Shown piece after piece: positions 50,437 to 59,619 of a stretch of DNA of 64,000 nt (the stretch's first letter is position 1; every line of letters begins with the position of its first letter). The position numbers were made by a program, and so were the translations under genes. The notes below the pieces were generated by a model. That model did no database searches and was not told the origin of the DNA. It worked only from the letters and a program-made list of their open reading frames with translations. Origin of the DNA: an uncultured beta proteobacterium (GTDB lineage Bacteria > Pseudomonadota > Gammaproteobacteria > Burkholderiales > Burkholderiaceae_C); contig CAIVXG010000148.1 in assembly GCA_903909815.1 (NCBI GenBank), positions 1-64,000 of the forward strand, written 5' to 3'.

Positions 50437-50829
50437 ATGTCGCACTACCACGCACTGGTCTGGCTTGACCACAAAGAGGCCCGCGTCATGCACATCAGCC
50501 CCGACGACGTGGAGAGCGCCATCGTGCGCCCCGCCAATTCCCATGTGCATGTGCACTCCACGCGCGGCACCCTGGGCAGTGGTCGACTGGCGGACGATCA
50601 CGAGTATTACCACGCGGTGGCGCAGGCGCTCCAGGGCGCGCAAGAGATTCTGGTGGTGGGCCCGGCGCAGGCCAAACTGCAGCTGATCAAGCACATCCAT
50701 GCGCACGATCACGCCCTGGTCGACAGGATCATCGGCGTGGAAACCGTGGACCACCCGACCGATGGTCAGTTGGTGGCCTACGCGCGCAAGTACTTTGTGG
50801 CCGCTGACAGGATGCGCGCACAAAGCTGA
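50437..50829 (+). CDS. Small eRF1-domain-3-like protein (translational machinery annotation)
   Basis: The 130-residue protein begins MSHYHALVWLDHKEARVMHI and contains LVVGPAQAKLQLIKHIHAHD and VETVDHPTDGQLVAYARKYF. This pattern is common to small proteobacterial proteins labelled translational machinery protein, which resemble the L7Ae/eRF1 domain 3 fold. It is His-rich, and no activity is known to me. AAAGGAG lies 5 bases before ATG 50437, an optimal site, so high expression is likely. It stands alone on the + strand. Confidence 0.7.
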   Translation: MSHYHALVWLDHKEARVMHISPDDVESAIVRPANSHVHVHSTRGTLGSGRLADDHEYYHAVAQALQGAQEILVVGPAQAKLQLIKHIHAHDHALVDRIIGVETVDHPTDGQLVAYARKYFVAADRMRAQS

Positions 50830-50931
50830 CGCTGCCCTTTTTTCTCCGGTTTTCCTCGAGAACCACCGCGCACCCATGCGGGATAAAGGGCAGTGCGCCT
50901 GAGCTGCGGCAATATGCGCTAAGGTAGGCGC

Positions 50932-53463
50932 ATGAATTCATCTTTTTTGGGCCAGGGCTGGCGCACCCTTTGGCGCGATCTGCGGGCGGGCGAACTGCGG
51001 TTGCTGATCGTGGCCGTGGCCCTGGCCGTGGCGGCGCTGTCGGCCGTGGGCTTCTTTGCGGACCGGCTCAAGGGCGGGCTGGAGCGCGACGCGCGCCAGC
51101 TGCTGGGCGGCGATGTGGTCGTTTCCAGCGACAACCCCACGCCCGCAGCGTTTACCGACAAGGCGCGCGCCCTGGGGCTGCTGAGCGCCATCAATCAGTC
51201 CTTCCCCACCATGGCACGCGCGCCCGACGCACAGGGCGCCGCCAGCAAGCTGGTAGCGCTCAAGGCCGTGTCCATCGGCTATCCGCTGCGCGGAAATTTA
51301 AAAGTGGCCGTGTCGCCGGATGCACCGGGAGAATTCACGCGCGAGGTGCCTGTTGCCGGACAAGCCTGGGTTGACGCCGCGCTGCTGGAATCGTTGGGGC
51401 TGCACCTGGGCGACGCGTTGCTGCTGGGCGACAGCCGCTTGCAGATCACGCGCATCATCGTGACCGAGCCCGATCGCGGCGCCGGCTTCGTCAATTTTGC
51501 GCCGCGGGTGATGATCAACACGGCCGAGCTCGCAGCCACGCACCTGGTGCAACCGGCCAGCCGCGTGAGCTACCGCTTCACCGTGGCCGGGGCGTCGGCG
51601 CAGGCGCGCGCGTTCGAGGACTGGGCGATACAGGAGGTAAAGAAACGCGAGGTGCGCGGGCTGCGCATCGAGTCGCTGGCCGCAGGGCGACCCGAGATGC
51701 GCCAGACGCTGGACCGCGCTGACAAGTTTCTGAACCTGGTGGCGCTGCTCGCCGCGCTGCTTAGCGCAGTGGGCGTGGCGCTGGCGGCGCGGGCTTTTGC
51801 CGCGAGCCATCTGGACGACTGCGCCATGCTGCGCGTGCTGGGCCTGAGCCAGCGCAGCATCGCCCTGAGCTACAGCTTTGAATTTGCATTGGTCGGCCTG
51901 TTTGCCAGTCTGCTGGGCGTGGCCATGGGTTACGGTGTGCACTATGTGTTCGTGGAACTGCTGGCCGGTCTGGTGGACGCGGCCTTGCCGCCGGCCAGTC
52001 TGTGGCCAGTGGCCTATGGCCTGGGCCTGGGGTTCACGCTGCTGATCGCCTTTGGCCTGCCTCCCGTGCTGCAATTGGCGCAGGTGCCGCCGCTACGCGT
52101 GCTGCGGCGCGACCTGGGCGCCTTGCGGCCCACCTCCTGGGCGGTGCTGGTGCTGGGCGTGGCGGGTTTTGCCGCGATGCTGCTGGCGCTGAGCAGCGAC
52201 CTGAACCTGGGCCTGATTGCGGTCGGCGGTTTTGCGGGGGCGGCGCTGCTGTTCGCCGGCACCAGCTGGCTCGCGGTGAAGCTGTTGCGCGTGAGCGTGA
52301 ACGAGTCCACGGCGCCGCAGGTGCTGGTGCTGGCCACAAGGCAAATCTGCGCCCGCCCCGGTTTTGCGGTGGTGCAGGTGAGCGCGCTGGCCGTGGGCTT
52401 GCTGGCGCTGGTATTGCTGGTGCTGCTGCGCACCGATCTGGTGGCCAGTTGGCGCCAGGCCACGCCGCCGGACGCTCCCAATCGTTTTGTCATCAACGTC
52501 ATGCCCGAGCAGGGCGAGGCCTTTCAGCAGGCGCTGCGCGCAGGCGGCGTGGCCAAGTTCGACTGGTATCCAATGATCCGCGGCCGGCTCGTGGCCATCA
52601 ATGAACGCGCCGTGACGCCCGACGACTACAAGGAAGAGCGCGCGCAACGCCTGCTGGACCGCGAGTTCAACGTCTCCTACAGTGCGCAGCAGCCGGCGCA
52701 CAACCTGATCGTCGCGGGCCAATGGAGGGTCGAAGAAGCCGACGCCGTGAGCGTGGAAGAGGGCATCGCCAAAACCCTGAATCTGAAGCTGGGCGACAGC
52801 CTGCGCTTTGACGTCGGCGGCGTGGTCACGCAGGGCCGCATCACCTCTCTGCGCAAGGTGGACTGGGGTTCCATGCGCGCCAACTTCTTCGTGATCTTTC
52901 CGGTGAGCGCCATGGCCAGCGTGCCCACCACCTACATGAGTTCTTTTCGAGCGCCGCCCGCACGCGCGGGCGCGGCCAGCTTTGACAATGCGCTGGTGCG
53001 CGCCTTTCCCAACATCACGAACGTGGACATGACGGCCACGCTGAACCAGGTGCAGCGGGTGCTGGACCAGGTGATCGCTGCGGTGGAATTTCTGTTTGGC
53101 TTCACGCTGGCGGCCGGTCTGCTGGTGCTGTTCGCGGCGGTGAGCGCCACGCGCGACGAGCGCGCGCGAGAGTTTGCCATCATGCGTGCCATCGGCGCCA
53201 GTTCCTCGCTGCTGCGCCGGGTGCAGACCACGGAGCTGCTGGGTGTGGGGCTGCTGGCGGGCTTTTTGGCCTCGATGGTGGCCAGCGCAGTTGGCTGGGC
53301 GTTGGCGAAATACGTGTTCGAGTTCGAGTGGAACGTCTCACTCTGGGTGCCCCTGGTGGGCGCTGTGACCGGCGCCGTGTTGGCACTGGCGGCAGGCTGG
53401 TGGGGCCTGCGCGAGGTGCTCCATCGCCCGGTGATGGAGACGCTGCGCCGCGCCGCCAGCTGA
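50932..53463 (+). CDS. FtsX-like ABC transporter permease (YbbP type)
   Basis: An 843-residue protein with an N-terminal span (24-43), a large periplasmic domain (about 45-250), and a block of spans with the FtsX signature RADKFLNLVALLAALLSAVGV. A second periplasmic domain and a second FtsX block (DERAREFAIMRAIGASSSLLRR) follow. This duplicated layout is that of YbbP and LolCE-like mechanotransmission permeases. The usual ATPase (YbbA) is not next to it, so it must use one from elsewhere. AAGGT precedes ATG 50932. Confidence 0.85.
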   Translation: MNSSFLGQGWRTLWRDLRAGELRLLIVAVALAVAALSAVGFFADRLKGGLERDARQLLGGDVVVSSDNPTPAAFTDKARALGLLSAINQSFPTMARAPDAQGAASKLVALKAVSIGYPLRGNLKVAVSPDAPGEFTREVPVAGQAWVDAALLESLGLHLGDALLLGDSRLQITRIIVTEPDRGAGFVNFAPRVMINTAELAATHLVQPASRVSYRFTVAGASAQARAFEDWAIQEVKKREVRGLRIESLAAGRPEMRQTLDRADKFLNLVALLAALLSAVGVALAARAFAASHLDDCAMLRVLGLSQRSIALSYSFEFALVGLFASLLGVAMGYGVHYVFVELLAGLVDAALPPASLWPVAYGLGLGFTLLIAFGLPPVLQLAQVPPLRVLRRDLGALRPTSWAVLVLGVAGFAAMLLALSSDLNLGLIAVGGFAGAALLFAGTSWLAVKLLRVSVNESTAPQVLVLATRQICARPGFAVVQVSALAVGLLALVLLVLLRTDLVASWRQATPPDAPNRFVINVMPEQGEAFQQALRAGGVAKFDWYPMIRGRLVAINERAVTPDDYKEERAQRLLDREFNVSYSAQQPAHNLIVAGQWRVEEADAVSVEEGIAKTLNLKLGDSLRFDVGGVVTQGRITSLRKVDWGSMRANFFVIFPVSAMASVPTTYMSSFRAPPARAGAASFDNALVRAFPNITNVDMTATLNQVQRVLDQVIAAVEFLFGFTLAAGLLVLFAAVSATRDERAREFAIMRAIGASSSLLRRVQTTELLGVGLLAGFLASMVASAVGWALAKYVFEFEWNVSLWVPLVGAVTGAVLALAAGWWGLREVLHRPVMETLRRAAS

Positions 53464-53497
53464 CAGCCTGCTGGGACCTCGCGGCTAAAGACTAATT

Positions 53498-53554
53498 CCT
53501 CGCAATGACGGATCCGAACAGTGCTGCGGTTTTCCCCGCTTCGTCATTGCGAGG
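53498..53554. repeat. REP-like inverted element (CATTGCGAG family), copy 2
   Basis: CCTCGCAATGACG (53498-53510) and CGTCATTGCGAGG (53542-53554) are perfect 13-bp inverted repeats around a 31-base loop. The right arm continues with GCCGTGGCCATCCATGAA, matching the 62.1-kb element further. It lies between the FtsX-like permease gene and the thioesterase gene. It could act as a terminator-like hairpin for the permease transcript. Confidence 0.7.
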
Positions 53555-53617
53555 CCAAGGGCCGTGGCCATCCATGAATTGCGGGAAAATCAATGATCCG
53601 AGTGGAACCGATTAGAA

Positions 53618-54436
53618 ATGCACAACAAATCCAATGCTGACCTGCCGACCAGCGCTTTTGCGGCTCAGACTGATGGCGCGTTCCATGCCAGCGCGCTCAC
53701 GCGCGGCCCCTGGCATCCCAGCCATCAGCACGCCGGCCCACCCATCGCCCTGGTGTGTCGCGCCATCGAACAGGCTGCGGCCGTCCATGGACTCACACAT
53801 ATCTCGCGCCTGACCGCGAACCTGTTGCGACCGGTGCCGATCGCCGAGGTGACGATCGACGTCGCCACCGATTACGCCGGGCGCAACGCCGGGCATTTTT
53901 CGGCGCGACTCATGGCGCTGGGCAAGGAGGTAGCACGTTTCACGGCGCTGGCACAGCGCGAGCACGATGCAGCGCTTCCGGACGGTCTGCCCGGACATCC
54001 GCTGCCACCGGCGCCCAAGAGTCCGCAAGAATCGGTGCCGTGCGAGTTCCCCTTTGCCGGCCGGCATGTGGGCTACTCCAATCTGGTCGAAACCCGCATC
54101 GCGCACGGCAGCATGTTCAACGGGCCTTGCGCCATCTGGTTTCGCTTGCGCCATCCGCTGGTGCAGGGAGAAGCGCCCAGCGAATACCAGCGCGTGGCGG
54201 TGGCTGCGGATTCGGGCAACGGCATCAGCGCGGTGCTCGACCTTGAGCGCTACAGCTTCGTCAATTCGGACCTGAGCATCCATCTGTTGCGCCGGCCGCA
54301 GGGCGAATGGATTTGCCTGGATGCCCGTACCTACCTTGGGCCCAATGGGGGTGGCCTGGCCGAATCGGAGCTGTACGATGAGGCCGGCCTGATAGGCCGG
54401 TCCATGCAAAGCCTGTCGGTCAGTCGGCGCGGCTGA
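53618..54436 (+). CDS. Acyl-CoA thioesterase-like double-hotdog protein
   Basis: A 272-residue protein with the layout of TesB-type thioesterases: an N-terminal hotdog (GPWHPSHQHAGPPIALVCRA, LTANLLRPVPIAEVTID) and a C-terminal hotdog ending LDARTYLGPNGGGLAESELYDE. It would hydrolyse acyl-CoA or bind acyl chains. The HQHAGPP stretch is typical of the mycobacterial-type TesB-like branch. It stands alone between a repeat and a converging dctA, so its relation to the beta-oxidation operon is functional at most. Confidence 0.8.
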   Translation: MHNKSNADLPTSAFAAQTDGAFHASALTRGPWHPSHQHAGPPIALVCRAIEQAAAVHGLTHISRLTANLLRPVPIAEVTIDVATDYAGRNAGHFSARLMALGKEVARFTALAQREHDAALPDGLPGHPLPPAPKSPQESVPCEFPFAGRHVGYSNLVETRIAHGSMFNGPCAIWFRLRHPLVQGEAPSEYQRVAVAADSGNGISAVLDLERYSFVNSDLSIHLLRRPQGEWICLDARTYLGPNGGGLAESELYDEAGLIGRSMQSLSVSRRG

Positions 54437-54461
54437 GGCCGCCGGGCGTGCCCGGTCGGCC
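54437..54461. terminator. GC-rich hairpin between convergent genes
   Basis: GGCCG-C-CGGGCGTGCCCGG-T-CGGCC forms a stem of about 9-10 pairs with one mismatch, placed 1 base after the thioesterase stop and 15 before the dctA stop. No T run follows in either direction, so Rho-independent termination is uncertain. The position suits a shared end for both transcripts. Confidence 0.4.
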
Positions 54462-54475
54462 CAGCCGCGAACGCA

Positions 54476-55822
54476 TCACTGCTTGCCAACCGCCATGGTG
54501 GTTACCTGCTGGTCCAGCAGTACTTCAGGCGCCTCGGCTTCGACCCAGGTCTCGTTGTTCAGTCCTGCGTGCAGGCGCTGCATGTCGAGTTGGCCGGTCC
54601 ACTTGGCCACCACCAGCGTGGCCACGCCGTTGCCCACCAGGTTGGTGAGCGCGCGCGCCTCGGACATGAAACGGTCCACCCCCAGGATCAGCGCCACACC
54701 CGCCACCGGAATGGTTCCGACCGAGGCCAGGGTGGCGGCCAGCACAATGAAGCCGCTGCCTGTGATGCCGGCCGCACCCTTGGAGGTGAGCAACAGCACC
54801 GCCAGAAGCGTGAGTTGCTGCGTCAGATCCATGGGTGTGTTGGTGGCCTGCGCGATGAAGACCGCCGCCATCGTGAGGTAGATCGAGGTCCCGTCCAAGT
54901 TGAACGAGTAGCCCGCAGGGATCACCAGGCCCACGGTGGATTTCTTCGCGCCCAGGTTTTCCATCTTCTCCATCATGCGCGGCAGCACCGATTCGGAAGA
55001 GGAGGTGCCGAGCACGATCAGCAGCTCTTCCTTGATGTACTTGACGAATTTCCAGATGCTGAAGCCGTGGCGCCAGGCAATGAGTCCGAGCACGACAAAG
55101 ACGAAGATCAGACAGGTGGCATAGAACGACGCCATCAACGAGGCCAGCGAGAACAGGGTGTGGATGCCGAACTTGCCGATGGTGAAAGCCATGGCGCCAA
55201 AGGCGCCGATGGGGGCGACCTTCATGATGATGCCGACGATGTCGAACAGCACGTGCGAAGTCTTCTCGATGAAGTCAAATACCAGCGTGCCGCGCCCGCC
55301 GAACTTGTGCAGGGCGAAGCCGAAGAGCACGGCAAAGAACAGCACCTGCAGGATCTCGCCCTTGGCAAAAGCGTCCACGACCGAGGTCGGGATCACGTTC
55401 AGAAGGTAGTCCACCGTGCCGACCATCTTGCCCGGGCCGGTGAAGGCGGCTGCGGCCTTGGTGTTTTCCGGTGTCAAGGTGACGTTCATGCCTACGCCTG
55501 GCTGCACCAGGTTCACGATCACAAGGCCCACGATCAAAGCCAGCGTGCTGACGATCTCGAAGTAAAGCAGCGCCAGACCGCCAGTCTTGCCCACCTTCTT
55601 CATGTCTTCCATGCCGGCAATGCCGATCACCACGGTGCAGAAGATGATGGGCGCGATGATCATCTTGATGAGCTTGACGAAGCCGTCGCCCAGAGGCTTC
55701 ATCGACTCGCCCAGCTGCGGGTAATAGTGCCCCAGGAAGATGCCCAGCGCCACCGCCGTGAGCACCTGGACATAGAGAGATTTGTAGAGCGGGCGTTTGG
55801 CCGCGGCGGGGGATGTTGTCAT
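54476..55822 (-). CDS. dctA: C4-dicarboxylate/proton symporter DctA
   Basis: The 448-residue DAACS carrier imports succinate, fumarate, malate and often aspartate or orotate. Family motifs are the serine-rich loop [37 protein letters not shown] with NLDGT, and [15 protein letters not shown]. The N-terminal [10 protein letters not shown] and the eight-span plus two-hairpin layout are normal. The start at 55822 ([13 protein letters not shown]) is used, with AAAGGA 10 bases upstream. It lies 106 bases after aapM on the same strand. Confidence 0.93.
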   Translation of the reverse strand: MTTSPAAAKRPLYKSLYVQVLTAVALGIFLGHYYPQLGESMKPLGDGFVKLIKMIIAPIIFCTVVIGIAGMEDMKKVGKTGGLALLYFEIVSTLALIVGLVIVNLVQPGVGMNVTLTPENTKAAAAFTGPGKMVGTVDYLLNVIPTSVVDAFAKGEILQVLFFAVLFGFALHKFGGRGTLVFDFIEKTSHVLFDIVGIIMKVAPIGAFGAMAFTIGKFGIHTLFSLASLMASFYATCLIFVFVVLGLIAWRHGFSIWKFVKYIKEELLIVLGTSSSESVLPRMMEKMENLGAKKSTVGLVIPAGYSFNLDGTSIYLTMAAVFIAQATNTPMDLTQQLTLLAVLLLTSKGAAGITGSGFIVLAATLASVGTIPVAGVALILGVDRFMSEARALTNLVGNGVATLVVAKWTGQLDMQRLHAGLNNETWVEAEAPEVLLDQQVTTMAVGKQ

Positions 55823-55928
55823 GACAGGTATTCCTTTGGCTTTGAATCGCGATGAACTGTAACCTCTTGTGTCTGGTTGCTGCATCGTGATAAACCACAG
55901 GTTGGGCGGTTGGCCCTTGTCGTAGGCT

Positions 55929-57002
55929 CTAGCACGCCTTCTGCTGCAATCGCTCCAGCCTTTGCCCGGCAGCAGCGATGCCGCGGCTGACGACAAAGAA
56001 GATCACGCCCACAAACACATAGGCTTCCAGCGCCTGCTTTTGCCACAGCGGGTCGGCGAACGACATCTTGGCAGTGGAGAGCAGATCGTGCAGGCCCACC
56101 AGCACGATCAACGAGGTGTCCTTGAAGCCGCCGATGGCGGTGTTGGTCAGGGCCGGTGTGGCGGCCTTGGTCACTTGCGGCAGTATCACCAGGCGCAGCG
56201 CTTGCCAGTGACTCAGCCCAATGCCCTTGCACGCATCCCACTGCCCAAGCGGGATGGATTGAAAGCCGCTGCGCAAGTCCTCGGCCACGTAGGCGCCGTG
56301 GAAAACAATCAACACCGTCAGTGCAGCATGCACCGGCGAAAGGCTCCAGCCGGAAAACAGCAGCGGCAGCACGAACACGCCAAAGAACAGCACCGCGACC
56401 ATGGGAATTCCACGCAGGGTTTCAATCGCGGCGATGGCGGGGTAGGTCAGCCAACGCCTCGTGGAACGCCGTGCCAGGGCCAGCACCAGACCGGTCGGAA
56501 GGGCGCAGGCCAGGCTGGCGGCGCCCAGGAAGAGCAGCACCGGCAAACCGTTCCATTGTGCGCTGGGCACCTTGGCCAGACCCAGGACGCCTCCCCCCAT
56601 CAGCGTGCCGAACAGCGAGATCGTCAGGATCCAGCCGAGCGCTTGCCAGCGCCAGTGCCAGGCCTGAAACAGCGTGACCAGGCTCATGCCAAATAGCGCG
56701 CCGCTGACCAGAGCCGGGCGCCAGCGTTCCTCAAATGGGAAGGTGCCAAACAGGATCAGCGGCGCCTTCTCCAAGACGAAGGGCCAGCAGGCGCCGCTTG
56801 CCGCGCTACAACGGCCTGGATCGGCCCACGGCCACACCGCCGAGACAACGACCCAGTCCAGTGCCAGCCAAGTTGACAGACCCGCCGTCAGCAGCACCGA
56901 CACGTTGATGGCGATGACCGGCCACGAGCCGCCAAGATGTCGCTGCAGGCGCTTTTGCCCGGGGTCGCGCAGCGCGACCGGAGCTGAAGATGGCCCGCTC
57001 AA
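55929..57002 (-). CDS. aapM: General L-amino acid ABC transporter permease AapM
   Basis: A 357-residue inner-membrane protein. The AapM/BztC hallmark segment [19 protein letters not shown] with PFEERWRP lies in the N-half. The C-half carries the HisM-type permease domain with the EAA loop [20 protein letters not shown], which docks the ATPase. TTG 57002 is used, because its TTGA overlaps the aapQ stop and gives coupled translation. No ATPase (AapP) gene follows; the next gene is dctA. Confidence 0.85.
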   Translation of the reverse strand: MSGPSSAPVALRDPGQKRLQRHLGGSWPVIAINVSVLLTAGLSTWLALDWVVVSAVWPWADPGRCSAASGACWPFVLEKAPLILFGTFPFEERWRPALVSGALFGMSLVTLFQAWHWRWQALGWILTISLFGTLMGGGVLGLAKVPSAQWNGLPVLLFLGAASLACALPTGLVLALARRSTRRWLTYPAIAAIETLRGIPMVAVLFFGVFVLPLLFSGWSLSPVHAALTVLIVFHGAYVAEDLRSGFQSIPLGQWDACKGIGLSHWQALRLVILPQVTKAATPALTNTAIGGFKDTSLIVLVGLHDLLSTAKMSFADPLWQKQALEAYVFVGVIFFVVSRGIAAAGQRLERLQQKAC

Positions 57003-57859
57003 CCCAGTCCCCTGCGGGCGTGCTGATTCAGGCCATTGAGCGCGCTGGCCAGCAGCACGCCAATGCCGAGGTAGACCAGCATGATGACCAGCATCACCTC
57101 CACGGGCTTGAAGGCCTGGTTGATGGTGGTGCTGGCCACCGCCATCAGGTCGGTAAAACCCACAGCCAAGCCGATCGAGGTGTTCTTCAACAGGTTGATG
57201 AATTGGCTGATGAGCGAGGGAATGATTTGCTGAATCACCTGAGGCAACACCACCAAGCGCAGTCGCTGCGGCATCGACAGACCCAGCGCGGTGGCCGCTT
57301 CCCACTGGCCCTTGGGAATTGCTTGCAAACCGCCGCGCACGATTTCAGCGATCTGGGCGCCGTGGTAGATCGTGAGCGTCAGCCACAAGGCCACGAACTG
57401 GGTCTGCAACTCCCATCCGCCTTGGAAGCTGAAGCGCTCGAGCTGTGGCACGGAGAATTCGCCCGAGCTGAAATCAAAACCCGGAAATGCCAGGCCGCGG
57501 TTGGACAGATACACCCCCGGCAACGGGTGCAGCGCCTCTGCCACTACCGGCAGTGTGTTCACCATCACGATGTAGATCGTCAGCAGCAGCAACAACTTGG
57601 GCAGATTGCGCATCAGCTCCACGAATGCCTGCAATGCGCTTCGGCTGATGCGGTTGCCCACCACCAGGCCCACACCCGCCAGCAAGCCCAGCAGCATGGC
57701 GCCAACCCCGGCGCTCAGGGCCATCACCAGGGTGTTGATGAGCCCCACGGCGAACGCGCGCAGATAGGAATCGCTGGCCTGATAGGCGATGAGCGCATCG
57801 CCAATGTCGAAGCCAGCAGGCTGCAACAGAAAGCCGAAGTTGAGTGAGATGTCACTCAT
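56999..57859 (-). CDS. aapQ: General L-amino acid ABC transporter permease AapQ, short form
   Basis: This permease has FGFLLQPAGFDIGDALIAYQ, the HisM-type domain and the EAA loop WEAATALGLSMPQRLRLVVL. At 286 residues it is about 100 shorter than rhizobial AapQ. The first membrane span before FGFL and part of the middle extension are missing. The start overlaps the stop of a phosphatase gene that lies where aapJ-aapQ would usually be adjacent. Despite the shortening, the transport core seems complete. Confidence 0.82.
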   Translation of the reverse strand: MSDISLNFGFLLQPAGFDIGDALIAYQASDSYLRAFAVGLINTLVMALSAGVGAMLLGLLAGVGLVVGNRISRSALQAFVELMRNLPKLLLLLTIYIVMVNTLPVVAEALHPLPGVYLSNRGLAFPGFDFSSGEFSVPQLERFSFQGGWELQTQFVALWLTLTIYHGAQIAEIVRGGLQAIPKGQWEAATALGLSMPQRLRLVVLPQVIQQIIPSLISQFINLLKNTSIGLAVGFTDLMAVASTTINQAFKPVEVMLVIMLVYLGIGVLLASALNGLNQHARRGLG

Positions 57860-58457
57860 CTCTGGTTGCGGGTGTGCCGACGTGGGAATTGGCTTGCTGG
57901 CGCCGCAGGGACGCAGCAAGTGCGCGCAAATAGCTCTCCTGGGGTGAGGTCTCTATCGACCCCGGTCGGATCCGTCGCACCTGGTCGAGCGCCTGCTGTA
58001 CCGGTGCACCCCGTTCCATCAGGACGCGTGCAGCCACGGTACCCGTGCGCCCCAGGCCGGCGCGGCAGTGCAAAACCACGGCAGCGCCCTGGTCCAACAA
58101 GGCATGAACGTCGGGCGCCACGGTGCTCCAGGCGCGTTCAAATGCATCTCCCGGCGCCGAAAAGTCTTGAATCGGACAGCGCTCCCAGCGCAGTTCGCTG
58201 CGGGCGCATTCGGCCTTGAGTTGTTGCAGACCCAACGCAGCCGTTTCGTGCTCGGGCAGCAGCGTGACCACCAGCCTGGCTCCGGCATTGCGGTAAGCCT
58301 GAAGCGCCTGCGGAGTCGGCCCCTGACTCGCCGGGTGCGCCGACAATATCAGGTGACCGTTTCCACCCGTAAGTGCCAGCACACTGAACAAGTCGGACGC
58401 AAGCGCGGCGGAGTTCAAGTTGGCCGTCAACGGGCGGGGCTCGGACCGAACTTGCAC
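57852..58457 (-). CDS. Dual-specificity/tyrosine phosphatase-like protein within the aap operon
   Basis: The 201-residue protein has the C-x5-R signature HCRAGLGRTG with Cys131 and Arg137, followed by RRIRPGSIETSPQESYL. A plausible general-acid Asp lies in PIQDFSAPGD (about 96-104). This fits bacterial DSP/PTP enzymes that act on phosphotyrosine, phosphoserine or inositol phosphates. GTG 58457 is the start. Its TGA overlaps the aapQ ATG by 8 bases, and aapJ lies 26 bases upstream, so it is translated with the transporter. Confidence 0.82.
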   Translation of the reverse strand: MQVRSEPRPLTANLNSAALASDLFSVLALTGGNGHLILSAHPASQGPTPQALQAYRNAGARLVVTLLPEHETAALGLQQLKAECARSELRWERCPIQDFSAPGDAFERAWSTVAPDVHALLDQGAAVVLHCRAGLGRTGTVAARVLMERGAPVQQALDQVRRIRPGSIETSPQESYLRALAASLRRQQANSHVGTPATRDE

Positions 58458-58483
58458 GCTGAGGCTCAGCCCGCTGCGCCAGT

Positions 58484-59521
58484 TCAGCGAATCGGGTTGG
58501 CGTACAGCAGGCCGCCATCGCGCACCAGGCGGTTGGGCGATGTTGCACGGTTCATTCCCAAGGCTGAATTCTTGCCAAGATTGCGCTCGAACACCTCGCC
58601 GTAGTTGCCCACCGACTTGATGATGGCGTAGGCCCAGTCCGGGCTGATGCCCAGCTTGCGCGCCATTTCGGCGCCCGCCTGGTCCTTGGCAAAGATGCGT
58701 TGAACTTCAGGCGCGGCGCTGCCCAGGCTGGCGGTGATTTTGTCCACGTTGCCCGAGTTGACACCGTATTCTTCGGCCAGCAGCATGACTTGCAGCGACC
58801 AGAAGATGGTGGACTCCAGTTCCTTGTCGGGTCGGCTCACCAAGGTCAGCGGTTCGTTGGAAATCACGTCCGAAAGGATCGTGAAATCGTTGGGGTTCTT
58901 GGCCAGCAAACGGTCGGAGGCCAAGGCACTGAAATCCGACGACAGCACGTCGCACTTGCCGCTGAAAAAAGCCTGCAGGCGTGCTGACTTGTCAGCGATG
59001 TTCTGCACCTTGTAGCGCAGCTTCAAGCGCCCGAAATAGTCGGCCAGGCTTTGCAGCGTGGTGGTGCCGTCCTCGGCGCAGACCGTGGCACCCTTGAGTT
59101 CGCTGGCCTTGTTGATCTTGAGCTTCTTCGGAACCATGAAGCCCTGGCCGTCATAGAACGTGGTGGCAATAAACGACAGACCCGGCTCGGTGTCGCGCGT
59201 TCCTGTGCGCGTGATGGAACGCGAAGCCATGTGGGCGCCGCCAGCAATCAGGGTCTTCAGGCTGTCGGAGAAACCCACGCCGCGAATTTCCACCTTGCCG
59301 GCGTCGCCAAAAATGGACGCCGCCGCCATGCGACAAAAATCGACGTTGAAGCCCTGAAAAACACCCTTGCTGTCGGGTACTGAAAAGCCGGGTGAATTGG
59401 GATTCACGATGCAGGTCAGCTTGCCGCCGGCCTTGATCTGGTTGAGCACCTCGCCCGCCTGGACGGGGAGGATAAAGCCGGTGGACAGCGCGGCGGCCAG
59501 CGCCAATGTTTTCAAGTTCAA
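58484..59521 (-). CDS. aapJ: Amino acid ABC transporter substrate-binding protein AapJ
   Basis: A 345-residue periplasmic protein with a signal peptide (LALAAALSTGFILPVQAG). The SBP_bac_3 domain has LTCIVNPNSPGFSVPDSKGV, GFNVDFCRMAAASIFGD, SITRTGTRDTEPGLSF and VCAEDGTTTLQSL, a pattern of the Aap/Bzt family with broad amino acid range. TTG 59521 is chosen because AGGAG lies 7 bases upstream; ATG 59551 is in frame but has no site. It is the first gene of aapJ-phosphatase-aapQ-aapM. Confidence 0.87.
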   Translation of the reverse strand: MNLKTLALAAALSTGFILPVQAGEVLNQIKAGGKLTCIVNPNSPGFSVPDSKGVFQGFNVDFCRMAAASIFGDAGKVEIRGVGFSDSLKTLIAGGAHMASRSITRTGTRDTEPGLSFIATTFYDGQGFMVPKKLKINKASELKGATVCAEDGTTTLQSLADYFGRLKLRYKVQNIADKSARLQAFFSGKCDVLSSDFSALASDRLLAKNPNDFTILSDVISNEPLTLVSRPDKELESTIFWSLQVMLLAEEYGVNSGNVDKITASLGSAAPEVQRIFAKDQAGAEMARKLGISPDWAYAIIKSVGNYGEVFERNLGKNSALGMNRATSPNRLVRDGGLLYANPIR

Positions 59522-59619
59522 GTGAAATCTCCTGATGCGGTGGGACGACATTCTCGTGACTCATTCTAGCGGGCCAGAGCTGCCTCACGCCCCGCAGCAC
59601 GGCCAGTTCAACACCCGTA

